Part shown: piece by piece, positions 6,567-13,397 of the stretch | How the letters are laid out: every line of letters starts with the position of its first letter | Numbering within the stretch: the stretch's first letter is position 1 | Assembly: GCA_015486915.1 (NCBI GenBank) | Contig: WFQS01000118.1 | Coordinates: forward strand, 1-15,125 | Length of the DNA stretch: 15,125 nucleotides | Direction: 5' to 3' | Source: Desulfobacteraceae bacterium | Lineage (GTDB): Bacteria > Desulfobacterota > Desulfobacteria > Desulfobacterales > Desulfobacteraceae | Position numbers and translations under genes: made by a program | Notes under the pieces: generated by a model | What the model saw: only the letters and a program-made list of their open reading frames with translations | Databases searched by the model: none | What the model was told of the DNA's origin: nothing

Positions 6567-7310
6567 CTATGGTCTCAGATTTTTTTGCTGAATCAGTTTT
6601 TCTGCAAATTTTTGAATACATTCCGGGTAAAGCTGCCATTCAAGTTCAAGCCCTTTTTTTCGAATGGTTTCTATTGTGTCGTCATCCTCAATTTGAAATG
6701 CGCGCTGGCCTATGATGGGGCCTGAATCTTCTCCGTAATCAATAAAATGAACCGTGCAGCCCCCTACTTTGCACCCATACCTGAAGGTGTCTCCATAACC
6801 GTCAGTTCCGGGAAAAGCCGGAAGAAGGGCAGGGTGAATGTTCATTATTTTATGGTGGTTTGTGTCTGTGTTGATCCTGTCTATAAAATATGGTGTCAGG
6901 GTTCGCATGAAGCCTGCAAGGATAAGAAGATCAATGTTGTATGGCAGGATTTCATCGAGGAGTGCTTTTTCAGCAACTGCCCTTGACTTTAAAAAGAATT
7001 CGATTTTTTCATTACCCGCCTTTTCCGGAATCAGGGTCTGTTTTGCTTTAATCTCCTGAATATTAAAATCATGGGGCAGAGGTAGTCCGCCGGGATTTTT
7101 TCTGTATTGTTTTATGAGTGATTTATAATTCACGGTAAAGGTTTTTATTCCTGCCTTTTCAGCTCGTTTAAGTCCTGCAGCATCTTTGTTGTCAGAGCCT
7201 GCAAAAACTATTACCGCATCGATTGTTCCCTTGCTGCATGCATCAATAATTGCCCCGAGGTTTGTTCCTCCTCCTGAAATAAGAGCACCTGCCCTGATTT
7301 TTTTCCCCAT
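6567..7310 (-). CDS. purN: Phosphoribosylglycinamide formyltransferase (GAR transformylase)
   Basis: This enzyme transfers a formyl group from 10-formyltetrahydrofolate to GAR in purine synthesis, in the cytoplasm. Motifs in the 247-residue product are SGGGTNL (12-18, phosphate loop), AGFMRTL (132-138), MNIHPALLPAFPG (156-168) with catalytic N157 and H159, and the catalytic aspartate D195 in EDSGPII. The protein is about 35 residues longer than the Escherichia coli enzyme. The extra length is an insert at roughly 66-105 containing PGGLPLPHDFN. The start at 7310 has AAGGAAAG 6 nt upstream. It stands alone on this strand, facing the TraB-family gene tail to tail. The formyl-THF family includes related hydrolases and Fmt, but the size and motif set fit PurN. 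Confidence 0.88.
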   Translation of the reverse strand: MGKKIRAGALISGGGTNLGAIIDACSKGTIDAVIVFAGSDNKDAAGLKRAEKAGIKTFTVNYKSLIKQYRKNPGGLPLPHDFNIQEIKAKQTLIPEKAGNEKIEFFLKSRAVAEKALLDEILPYNIDLLILAGFMRTLTPYFIDRINTDTNHHKIMNIHPALLPAFPGTDGYGDTFRYGCKVGGCTVHFIDYGEDSGPIIGQRAFQIEDDDTIETIRKKGLELEWQLYPECIQKFAEKLIQQKNLRP

Positions 7311-7359
7311 TTTGATCTTTCCTTACGATTTTTTTCCCTTTGCCATCGTGGATTGTTAA

Positions 7360-7660
7360 AATATTATAGTCAAAATTAAAATTACTGATTCTCAGCTCCA
7401 TGCACTAAGGATCGAAAATTTTATAAATTGAACGAAATTGCTTGTCTTCCGGCCCATCTACTTCGTTGCATCAAAGGCCGAATACGTTGAGTATGCAACC
7501 TTTAATGCGCCTTGTACATGGGCCGGAATTCTGCGCTATTTCTGTTCAACTTATTTCATCTCCGATCCTAAGAAATTCTCAGCCCGTATCCATAAAGAAG
7601 TTTTACGATGCAGAAGGGCATTGTGTTGTATTAAATGACTCTGCCATTTTCCTGACCTGA
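7360..7660 (+). pseudogene. Remnant resembling the arm-binding domain of a P4-type integrase, split by a MITE
   Basis: Removing the 160-bp element (7409-7568) and one TAA duplication joins two open stretches into one frame of 45 codons, ending at the TGA at 7658-7660. The joined peptide contains ITDSQLHALRNSQP and KKFYDAEGHCVVLNDSA. This resembles the N-terminal arm-DNA-binding domain of P4-family tyrosine integrases (pattern L/ITD..L..L, then K..D..G..V.V..S). There is no ATG or clear ribosome site, and the stop comes before the core and catalytic domains, so it is at best a dead fragment. The family call rests on a short similarity judged by eye. Confidence 0.33.
7409..7568. mobile_element. 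MITE-like element, copy 1 (TAA duplications)
   Basis: This 160-bp element runs from GGATCG to CGATCC and is flanked by TAA at 7406-7408 and 7569-7571. It matches copy 2 (8530-8689) at all but four positions. It is an imperfect palindrome: the outer GGATCG/CGATCC, a TAARTTGAAC/GTTCAACTTA arm, a TTCCGGCCCAT/ATGGGCCGGAA arm and an inner GTTGCAT/ATGCAAC pair. It has no coding capacity. Short length, terminal inverted repeats and a 3-bp TNA duplication are typical of a non-autonomous transposon. TNA targets are known for some IS5-family groups such as IS1031, which could supply the transposase; none is in the window. Confidence 0.85.
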
Positions 7661-7899
7661 CAACTTGGGTCAGAGCCGGTCTGTTTTTCCTGTTTTTGTG
7701 AAAGCCCCACATAGTATAGACATATTGCCTGCTTTGCCTGAGTTTGCCGGAATAAATTTTGTTTCTTTCCTGCAGGTTTTTCAATAAAAGCATCCACACT
7801 TCCTGCCTCAGAATCAAGGATGGTCATATTTCGTGCAAAAATCCAGGTAATATTGGAGCCATTTTCTATAACGGCCATGAGGCCGATATGAAGACTCAC
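7603..7899 (-). pseudogene. Doubtful ORF or decayed gene fragment
   Basis: An open frame of up to 98 codons runs on the minus strand. Its first codons (7867-7899) lie inside repeat copy C, so any true beginning has been replaced. The remaining part (from VIENGSNITWIFARN) has mixed polar composition and no motif I recognise. It overlaps the integrase-like remnant on the other strand at 7603-7660, so both cannot be fully genuine. I list it only because the stretch 7661-7866 otherwise holds nothing recognisable. Confidence 0.15.
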
Positions 7900-8060
7900 A
7901 GACTGCCTCTCAACAAATATAGAAACTCTTATTCTTAAAGGAACTTAGCAGGAGTTTTATATAAACGGCCATGAGGCCGATCTGAACTGCGTTACAGTGC
8001 CTCACAACAAACATAAAAAGAGCATCAGTTACTCCGGTAAAAGTGAGCTCTTTTTTATAA
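7867..8060 (-). repeat. Structured intergenic repeat, copy C (two units)
   Basis: Read on the minus strand, unit 1 has hairpin 1 built from AAAAAGAGC (8015-8023) and GCTCTTTTT (8047-8055), then GTGAGGC, an inner ACTG/CAGT hairpin, and GATCGGCCTCATGGCCGTT. Unit 2 follows with a different hairpin 1 (AAACTC 7923-7928 and GAGTTT 7952-7957), then TTGAGAGGC and ATCGGCCTCATGGCCGTTAT. On the plus strand the AAAAAGAGC/GCTCTTTTTT hairpin ends in a T-run and looks like an intrinsic terminator. It is the most complete copy together with B. Confidence 0.8.
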
Positions 8061-8180
8061 ATTAGCAAAATTTTCCCTGGGAATATTATTTTTCCCCAAA
8101 AGCCGGTTATATTTTTCCAAAAGCTTCTCTGGTATTTTCAGCATGATATATTCTGTTTCATATTTTCCGTCATTGTAATG
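8055..8180 (-). pseudogene. Remnant resembling the N-terminus of a tyrosine recombinase
   Basis: The minus strand is open for 41 codons between a TAA at 8181-8183 and a TAA at 8055-8057. The first ATG in frame is at 8144 and gives 29 residues including IPEKLLEKYNRLLGKNNIP. This resembles the N-terminal segment of integron-type and XerC/D-like recombinases (pattern IP..LL..Y...L...IP). The stop codon lies in the TTATAA end of repeat copy C, so the repeat seems to have cut off the gene. There is no good ribosome site. The call is by eye from a short segment and is weak. Confidence 0.28.
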
Positions 8181-8203
8181 TTATACAGTCGATTTTTTTA
8201 TAC

Positions 8204-8233
8204 TTGACATTAAAATTGTTGTCAACGTATAAA
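8204..8233 (+). promoter_or_regulatory. Promoter of the disrupted small gene
   Basis: TTGACA (8204-8209) and TATAAA (8228-8233) are 18 bp apart, a near-consensus sigma70 promoter. TTGACA and TGTCAA (8220-8225) form an inverted repeat across the spacer that could be an operator. The start codon of the small gene is 57 bases past the -10. Confidence 0.55.
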
Positions 8234-8289
8234 ACTGATACATAATATGCAGAACTACTCAATAACTTGTTAGAAGGGAAAAGAACATA

Positions 8290-8740
8290 GTGCCAAATAA
8301 TAGACTTATAGAACACTCATTTGAGGAATTAGCGCAAAGCCTTCGCGTTCTACTTGAGGCCAATTGGCGTGTTAACCAACGTGGGTTAATGTTAGTAGAT
8401 CGTGCTGAAGCAGTAGGCAATATTGAAACCGCTGTAACTTCCGTATTAAATGCTTTTCATAGTCTATACGATGCAATAAAAAAGCAGCTTGGTGAACAAC
8501 CAATAAACTGGTACAACACAGGTGACTTAGGATCGAAAATTTTATAAGTTGAACGAGATTGCTTGTATTCCGGCCCATCTACTTCGTTGCATCAAAGGCC
8601 GAATACGTTGAGTATGCAACCTTTAATGCGCCTTGTACATGGGCCGGAATCCTGCGCTATTTCTGTTCAACTTATTTCATCTCCGATCCTTACAGCGTTT
8701 CCCCACTTTTTTAATCGTTGAACAAGCCCGGGATATTTGA
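8290..8740 (+). pseudogene. Small unknown gene disrupted by MITE copy 2
   Basis: The frame starts at GTG 8290, with AGAAGGG about 12 nt upstream and a good promoter at 8204. As it stands it stops at 8547 after 85 codons, the last five read from the MITE. Deleting the element (8530-8689) and one TTA restores a frame that continues for 15 more codons, including QRFPTFLIVEQARDI, to a TGA at 8738-8740. This gives a 95-residue ancestral protein. The product looks alpha-helical, with no membrane segment, and I do not recognise its family. The end lies against repeat copy E, so the original gene may have been longer still. The shortened 85-residue form could still be made. Confidence 0.5.
8530..8689. 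mobile_element. MITE-like element, copy 2 (TTA duplications)
   Basis: It is the same 160-bp element as at 7409-7568, in the same orientation and with four substitutions, flanked by TTA at 8527-8529 and 8690-8692. Its left arm AAGTTGAAC pairs better with the right arm GTTCAACTT than the AAATTGAAC of copy 1, so this copy is closer to the likely ancestral palindrome. It inserted in frame after codon 80 of the small gene. Confidence 0.85.
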
Positions 8741-8748
8741 TGGAGTCT

Positions 8749-8828
8749 GATAAAACTGCCATGAGGCCGATCTGGTAAATTTGTTTTATAGTATTCTCAT
8801 ACTGTCCTAACCTATTCGTAACATCCTG
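8749..8828 (-). repeat. Structured intergenic repeat, copy E (partial)
   Basis: The minus strand ends in CAGATCGGCCTCATGGCAGTT (split here as CAGATCGGCC and TCATGGCAGTT), the closing module of the repeat family. Upstream of it lies a hairpin AGTAT-GAGA-ATACT (around 8800-8815) in the place of hairpin 1. The GAGGC partner is missing. The palindrome has one mismatch (CGGCC against GGCAG). Confidence 0.5.
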
Positions 8829-8917
8829 CCTTTATTATAAACCAAAATTTTAGGAAAAAAGAGAATATACAGGATTAAATCAGGAATCAGGAATTAAGAA
8901 TTGGATTCTGATGCCTG

Positions 8918-8973
8918 CTGTAACAAAAGACTAATTTTCTCTTAATAAAATCCTAACAATTTGTCGGTATTTT
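8918..8973 (+). promoter_or_regulatory. Pho-box-type promoter of pstS
   Basis: Four 7-mers follow each other with exactly 4 AT-rich bases between them: CTGTAAC (8918-8924), GACTAAT (8929-8935), TCTTAAT (8940-8946) and TCCTAAC (8951-8957). This 11-bp period is the layout of PhoB binding sites. Ten bases after the last repeat lies TATTTT (8968-8973), a plausible -10, matching the arrangement in Escherichia coli pho promoters, where the box replaces the -35. PhoB encoded at 13398-14087 is the obvious candidate regulator. Confidence 0.65.
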
Positions 8974-9006
8974 CCATTAATTCATTAATTTTTTTGGAGG
9001 TAAAAG

Positions 9007-10062
9007 TTGATTAAATCAGTTTTGAAAATCATGGTTATTTTGGGGCTTTTCCTTTTGTTTACCGTTCCTTCAGGCTTTGCCTCGGAGGTCAGATCAATTT
9101 CAGGAGCAGGGGCTACTTTTCCCTATCCGGTTTATTCCAAATGGGCTGCAGCCTATAAGATTAAAACCGGAGTGAAATTTAATTATCAGTCAATTGGTTC
9201 CGGTGGCGGAATTAAGCAGATAGAGGCAAGAACTGTGGATTTAGGTGCTTCTGATGCCCCGCTTAAGCCTGCAGATCTTGATCAATACGGTCTGCTTCAA
9301 TTTCCAATGATCATGGGCGGTGTGGTTCCTGTCGTAAATGTTAAAGGAGTTGGCAAAGGAGAACTTAAACTCAGTAATGGAGTTCTTGCAGACATTTATC
9401 TTGGAAAAATTACAAAATGGAATGACAGCAGAATCAAGGCTGAAAATCCGTTTCTTAAACTGCCCTCAAAGAGTATTATGGTCGTTCACAGGTCAGATGG
9501 TTCCGGCACAACCTGGATTTTTACAAATTTTCTTTCCAAAGTCAGTCCTGAGTGGAAAAATCTGGTCGGGAATAACAAGGCGGTTGCCTGGCCTGCAGGT
9601 ATAGGCGGAAAAGGTAACGAAGGGGTTGCATCGTATGTAATGCGTATCAACGGATCCATTGGATATGTTGAGTATGCCTATGCTTTACAGAATAATATGT
9701 CTTATGTGAAATTGAAAAACCGCGGCGGAGGATATGTAAACCCTTCCGCTGAAACTTTTCAGGCTGCTGCGGCAAATGCAGACTGGGCACATGCAAAGGG
9801 TTTTTACATGGTGCTTACAAATCAGCCCGGCAAAGACAGCTGGCCCATCACAGGTGCAAGTTTTATTTTGATGTACAAGACACAGACAAAGCCGGATACT
9901 GCAAAGGCTGTATTGAAATTTTTTGACTGGGCATATAAGCATGGCGCAAAAATGGCCCAGGATCTGGATTATATTCCAATGCCGGCCAATGTGGCAGAGC
10001 TTGTTGAAACTGCATGGCACAAAGAGATACGGGATACCGGCAACCGCAGTATCTGGAAGTAA
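9007..10062 (+). CDS. pstS: Phosphate ABC transporter, periplasmic phosphate-binding protein
   Basis: PstS captures phosphate in the periplasm and delivers it to PstCA. The 351-residue length is close to the Escherichia coli protein. A signal peptide covers about residues 1-25 (basic start, hydrophobic ILGLFLLFTV, SGFA before the likely cut). Phosphate-binding motifs follow in the usual order: GAGATFPYP (33-41), GSGGGI (64-69), GASDAPL (80-86), HRSDGSGTT (161-169) and GIGGKGNEGV (198-207). Translation starts at TTG with GGAGG 6 nt upstream. The Pho-box-like promoter lies just ahead. Between its stop and pstC are 54 AT-rich bases including TTTTTAAAAA, which could slow transcription and favour pstS expression. 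Confidence 0.93.
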   Translation: MIKSVLKIMVILGLFLLFTVPSGFASEVRSISGAGATFPYPVYSKWAAAYKIKTGVKFNYQSIGSGGGIKQIEARTVDLGASDAPLKPADLDQYGLLQFPMIMGGVVPVVNVKGVGKGELKLSNGVLADIYLGKITKWNDSRIKAENPFLKLPSKSIMVVHRSDGSGTTWIFTNFLSKVSPEWKNLVGNNKAVAWPAGIGGKGNEGVASYVMRINGSIGYVEYAYALQNNMSYVKLKNRGGGYVNPSAETFQAAAANADWAHAKGFYMVLTNQPGKDSWPITGASFILMYKTQTKPDTAKAVLKFFDWAYKHGAKMAQDLDYIPMPANVAELVETAWHKEIRDTGNRSIWK

Positions 10063-10116
10063 TATTTTTAAAAATTTATTTTTGTGCAGACCGGTTAAAG
10101 GAATATTGAATACAAA

Positions 10117-11151
10117 ATGAAAACCTATCTGAATACTGAAAATGCGCTGGATGGTTCCATTAACGGCAGTTTGTTTAATACCGGCATAAAATCCGATAAT
10201 TTTATGCATGCCAGGATTAAACGTGGTGTTGTTTTAGACAGGTTTTTTTATCATTGTACCCGTTTTGCTGCCTGGACTGTTCTTGCTGTGATTATTGCCA
10301 TTATTGTATCACTTTTTATAGGTGCTGCCCCGTCAATTAGAAAATTTGGTTTTGGTTTTCTTTTAAGTTCATCATGGAATCCGGTCACAGAGGATTTTGG
10401 TGCTTTTGTACCCATTTACGGAACTCTTGTCACGTCAGTTATCGCCATGGTGATCGGGGTTCCTGTAAGTTTTGGTATTGCCCTGTTTATTACGGAACTA
10501 TGTCCGCAGTTTTTAAAAAGACCCATAGGAATTGCCGTGGAGCTTCTTGCAGCCATTCCAAGTATTATTTATGGAATGTGGGGGCTGTTTGTATTTGCAC
10601 CTTTATTCGGTGATTATATTCAGCCTCTTATCTCTTCATACATGGGACCTGTTCCTTTGATAGGAAGATTATTCTCCGGCCCGCCCCTTGGAATAGGAGT
10701 TCTTACAGCGGGAATAATTCTTGCCATTATGATCATTCCATTCATGAGTGCTGTAATAAGAGACATGTTTGAAGTGGTTCCCCCTGTTTTAAAAGAATCG
10801 GCATATGGAATGGGAGCTACCACCTGGGAAGTTATCCGTCATGTTGTGATCCCATACACAAGAACCGGTGTTGTCGGGGGTATAATGCTTGGACTTGGCA
10901 GGGCCCTTGGTGAAACCATGGCCGTAACATTTGTAATAGGAAACGCCAATCGCATCCATGCTTCATTGTTCATGCCGGGAAGCTCAATATCATCAAGCCT
11001 TGCCAACCAGTTCACCGAGGCCGTTGGAAAGATGTACACATCATCGTTGATCGAGCTTGGATTAATTCTTTTTTTAATTACATTCATTATACTTGCCCTG
11101 GCCAAGTTTCTGCTGCTTCGTACAGCAGGACAGCAGGGAAGGCGGAAATAA
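10117..11151 (+). CDS. pstC: Phosphate ABC transporter permease PstC
   Basis: PstC is one of the two inner-membrane channel subunits. The 344 residues contain about six membrane segments, with long conserved runs such as [14 protein letters not shown] (97-110), [20 protein letters not shown] from 141, the ABC-contact (EAA) loop [15 protein letters not shown] (226-240), and [16 protein letters not shown] (261-276). It has an N-terminal extension of about 28 polar residues compared with the Escherichia coli protein. The ATG at 10117 has only a distant AAAGGA, and an in-frame ATG at 10204 would remove the extension, so the start is uncertain. It is followed directly by pstA with a one-base overlap (TAATG), which suggests translational coupling. 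Confidence 0.93.
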   Translation: MKTYLNTENALDGSINGSLFNTGIKSDNFMHARIKRGVVLDRFFYHCTRFAAWTVLAVIIAIIVSLFIGAAPSIRKFGFGFLLSSSWNPVTEDFGAFVPIYGTLVTSVIAMVIGVPVSFGIALFITELCPQFLKRPIGIAVELLAAIPSIIYGMWGLFVFAPLFGDYIQPLISSYMGPVPLIGRLFSGPPLGIGVLTAGIILAIMIIPFMSAVIRDMFEVVPPVLKESAYGMGATTWEVIRHVVIPYTRTGVVGGIMLGLGRALGETMAVTFVIGNANRIHASLFMPGSSISSSLANQFTEAVGKMYTSSLIELGLILFLITFIILALAKFLLLRTAGQQGRRK

Positions 11152-12032
11152 TGACAGAATTAAATAATGGTTTTGGTATAAATAATGGTCAGGGTCTTTA
11201 TCGACGTAGAAAATTTGCAAATTCTCTTGTAATGACCGCTTCATTTCTAACCACGGTTTTCGGATTATTCTGGCTGGTATGGTTGTTGTGGACATTGTTA
11301 AGCCAGGGACTTCAATATCTGAAACCTTCGGTGTTTTATCTTGCCACACCGCCTCCGGGAAGCAGTGGAGGTCTTGGTAATGCCATTCTTGGAAGTGTTG
11401 TCATGACTTTTGTCGGTGTGCTTATCGGGGCACCTGCCGGCATTCTCGCAGGAACTTACCTCTCTGAATTTGCAAGGGAATCAAAGATCGCAATGGTTAT
11501 ACGCTTTGCCAATGATATCCTTTTGAGTGCCCCTTCAATTGTTCTCGGTGTATTTATCTATGAAGTGGTTGTGGTCAGTATGGGGCATTTTTCTGCATGG
11601 GCAGGTTCCCTTGCCCTTGCTTTGATCGCTTTGCCCATTGTGGTGAGAACAACCGAGGATATGCTTCACCTTGTGTCGAACTCAGTGCGTGAGGCAGCGG
11701 CAGCTCTTGGAACACCTCAATGGAAAATCACAGTTTCAATTGTGTTCCGTGCGGCAAGAAGCGGAATTTTAACCGGTGTACTGCTTGCCGTGGCAAGAAT
11801 CAGCGGAGAAACAGCTCCTCTGCTGTTTACGGCATTGAATAATCAGTTCTGGACCCATTCACTCAATGCCCCCATTGCCAATCTGCCCGTGGTTATTTTT
11901 CAGTTTGCCATGAGTCCCTATGATGACTGGCAGCATCTTGCATGGGCAGGGGCTGTACTGATCACTTTGACGATTCTGATTATTAATATTTTAGTGCGGG
12001 TGTTTTTGAAAACATCAAAAACGGTTTTTTAA
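11151..12032 (+). CDS. pstA: Phosphate ABC transporter permease PstA
   Basis: PstA pairs with PstC to form the phosphate channel in the inner membrane. The 293 residues match the usual size and hold about six hydrophobic segments. The ABC-contact loop is REAAAALGTPQWKI (180-193), followed by ARISGETAPLLF (215-226), both typical of PstA. The region APPS-like in other permeases reads DILLSAPSIVLGVFIYE (122-138). The ATG overlaps the last base of the pstC stop. A 286-base gap holding repeat copy B separates it from pstB, where most pst operons are tightly packed. Confidence 0.93.
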   Translation: MTELNNGFGINNGQGLYRRRKFANSLVMTASFLTTVFGLFWLVWLLWTLLSQGLQYLKPSVFYLATPPPGSSGGLGNAILGSVVMTFVGVLIGAPAGILAGTYLSEFARESKIAMVIRFANDILLSAPSIVLGVFIYEVVVVSMGHFSAWAGSLALALIALPIVVRTTEDMLHLVSNSVREAAAALGTPQWKITVSIVFRAARSGILTGVLLAVARISGETAPLLFTALNNQFWTHSLNAPIANLPVVIFQFAMSPYDDWQHLAWAGAVLITLTILIINILVRVFLKTSKTVF

Positions 12033-12050
12033 TCCGCAATATTGTTCAGC

Positions 12051-12296
12051 CCGGCCTATGGCCGTTTTTTATAAGAAAGAGCTCATTTTTGACATAGTAA
12101 CTGATGCTCTTTTCATTTTCGTTGTGAGGCACTGTAACGCAGTTCAGATCTGCCTCATGGCAGTTATATGAAACTCTTGCAAACAGCCTTGAATCATTAG
12201 AGTTGGCTTCGCGCCTACGGCCCAGATTTTGTCAGAATCTTTGATTCTTTGAGGCTGTCTGAGAGTCTTCAGGTTCGCCTCATGGCCGTTATAAAA
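12051..12296 (+). repeat. Structured intergenic repeat, copy B (two units), inside the pst operon
   Basis: The copy opens with CGGCCTATGGCCG. Unit 1 then has hairpin 1 AAAGAGC (12076-12082) with GCTCTTT (12106-12112), GTGAGGCACTG and GATCTGCCTCATGGCAGTTA. Unit 2 has hairpin 1 AAACTC (12171-12176) with GAGTT (12200-12204), an AGAATC/GATTCT hairpin, TTTGAGGC and TCGCCTCATGGCCGTTATA. It ends where AAGGAGG of pstB begins. The first hairpin followed by TTTTC could reduce read-through from pstA into pstB. Confidence 0.8.
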
Positions 12297-12318
12297 AGGA
12301 GGTAATAAAATAAACACC

Positions 12319-13221
12319 ATGAACGTAAATATGTCAAGTATGGCTGACAATACCCTTTCTGCAGCCGATGTGGTCAATACAGTTTCGGATTCAAATATTC
12401 CCGGTGCACTTTATTTTCAGGAAAACAAAGATGGTAGTGTTTCATACGATGTGGCAGATATAGTGGATGATGCAAAATTATCAGTGCGCGATCTTGATTT
12501 TTTTTATGGTAATTTTAAGGCGCTGCATTCCATTTCTTTAGACATTTTGTCCAATAAGGTTACCGCTTTCATAGGCCCGTCCGGATGCGGAAAATCAACT
12601 TTGCTTCGCTGTTTTAACCGTATCTATGAGATGTATCCCAGGCAGACTGCAAAGGGTGAAATTCTGCTTGACGGTAGAAATATTCTCGGCAGGGGTGAGA
12701 ATCTCAATCTTTTACGTGCTAAAGTAGGTATGGTGTTTCAAAAACCTACTCCTTTTCCCATGAGCATATATGATAATATTACATTTGGGGTGAAGCTGTA
12801 TGAGCGGTTGTCACGTGTGGAAATGGATGAACGCGTGGAATGGGCACTGAGAAAAGCTGCCATCTGGGATGAGGTAAAGGATAAATTGAACCAGTCCGGT
12901 ACTGAAATATCAGGAGGGCAGCAGCAGCGCCTCTGCATTGCCAGGGCAATTGCCATAAAACCAGAGATTCTGCTGCTTGATGAGCCTGCATCTGCTTTGG
13001 ACCCTATTTCAACCCTGAAAATTGAGGAGTTGATTGACGAATTAAAACAGGATTATACCATTGTGATCGTAACTCATAATATGCAGCAGGCAGCGAGGGT
13101 ATCAGATTTTACTGGATTTCTTTACCTTGGAAAACTCATAGAATATGATGATACATCCACGATTTTTACAAAACCCGGTAAAAAACAGACTCAGGATTAT
13201 ATTACCGGAAGATTTGGTTAA
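12319..13221 (+). CDS. pstB: Phosphate ABC transporter ATPase PstB
   Basis: PstB powers phosphate import by ATP hydrolysis on the cytoplasmic side of PstCA. Motifs in the 300-residue product are Walker [10 protein letters not shown] (86-94), Q-loop VFQKPTPFP (139-147), signature ISGGQQQRL (197-205), Walker [13 protein letters not shown] (217-228) and H-loop THN (252-254). Similarity to Escherichia coli PstB begins near residue 53, so there is an N-terminal extension of about 50 residues, acidic and without a recognised domain. A strong AAGGAGG at 12296-12302 lies 16 nt before the ATG at 12319, which is longer than usual. Internal GTG at residue 56 would remove the extension but has no good ribosome site. 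Last gene of pstSCAB. Confidence 0.93.
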   Translation: MNVNMSSMADNTLSAADVVNTVSDSNIPGALYFQENKDGSVSYDVADIVDDAKLSVRDLDFFYGNFKALHSISLDILSNKVTAFIGPSGCGKSTLLRCFNRIYEMYPRQTAKGEILLDGRNILGRGENLNLLRAKVGMVFQKPTPFPMSIYDNITFGVKLYERLSRVEMDERVEWALRKAAIWDEVKDKLNQSGTEISGGQQQRLCIARAIAIKPEILLLDEPASALDPISTLKIEELIDELKQDYTIVIVTHNMQQAARVSDFTGFLYLGKLIEYDDTSTIFTKPGKKQTQDYITGRFG

Positions 13222-13240
13222 AAAGTATCAGATAATAATG

Positions 13241-13270
13241 GATAAGATCGTGGCTTTTCCCTTATCTTTT
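13241..13270 (+). terminator. Probable pst operon terminator
   Basis: GATAAG (13241-13246) pairs with CTTATC (13261-13266), followed by TTTT (13267-13270), 20 bases after the pstB stop. The stem is short. The larger hairpins downstream (13286-13318 and 13326-13360) may add to termination between the convergent pstB and phoB genes. Confidence 0.4.
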
Positions 13271-13285
13271 AGCTGGGTTCTAATC

Positions 13286-13390
13286 GGATAATCATTTGTG
13301 TTGTCAAAATGATTATTCAATTTGATTCTTAGAGGTCCTCTGTTAGAGGCTCTCTAAGAAAATTCAGATCCGCCTCTCATCGCCTGCTCC
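13286..13390 (+). repeat. Structured intergenic repeat, copy F (divergent), between convergent pstB and phoB
   Basis: Hairpin 1 has a stem of its own, GGATAATCATTT (13286-13297) with AAATGATTATTC (13307-13318). Then TTCTTAGAG (13326-13334) pairs with CTCTAAGAA (13352-13360), and inside it CCTCT (13337-13341) pairs with AGAGG (13345-13349). It closes with TTCAGATCCGCCTCTCATCGCC. The GATTCTTAGAGG and TTCAGATC-GCCTC parts match copies A and B. Neither strand has a T-run after the nested hairpin. (The closing motif spans about 13363-13384.). Confidence 0.55.
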
Positions 13391-13397
13391 AATGCAA

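Noticed and set aside
7409..7568. The 160-bp element as an integron attC site, because of its GTTGAAC and GTTCAAC arms
   Set aside because: attC needs RYYYAAC on the left and GTTRRRY on the right. Here the order is reversed in both orientations, and 3-bp target duplications point to transposition.
7438..7638. Plus-strand ORFs starting inside MITE copy 1
   Set aside because: Most of their codons are MITE palindrome sequence; only the part after 7571 has gene-like content, and it is described as the integrase-like remnant.
9685..10209. 174-codon minus-strand ORF across pstS and pstC
   Set aside because: It is the antisense shadow of two well-supported genes and has no recognisable product.
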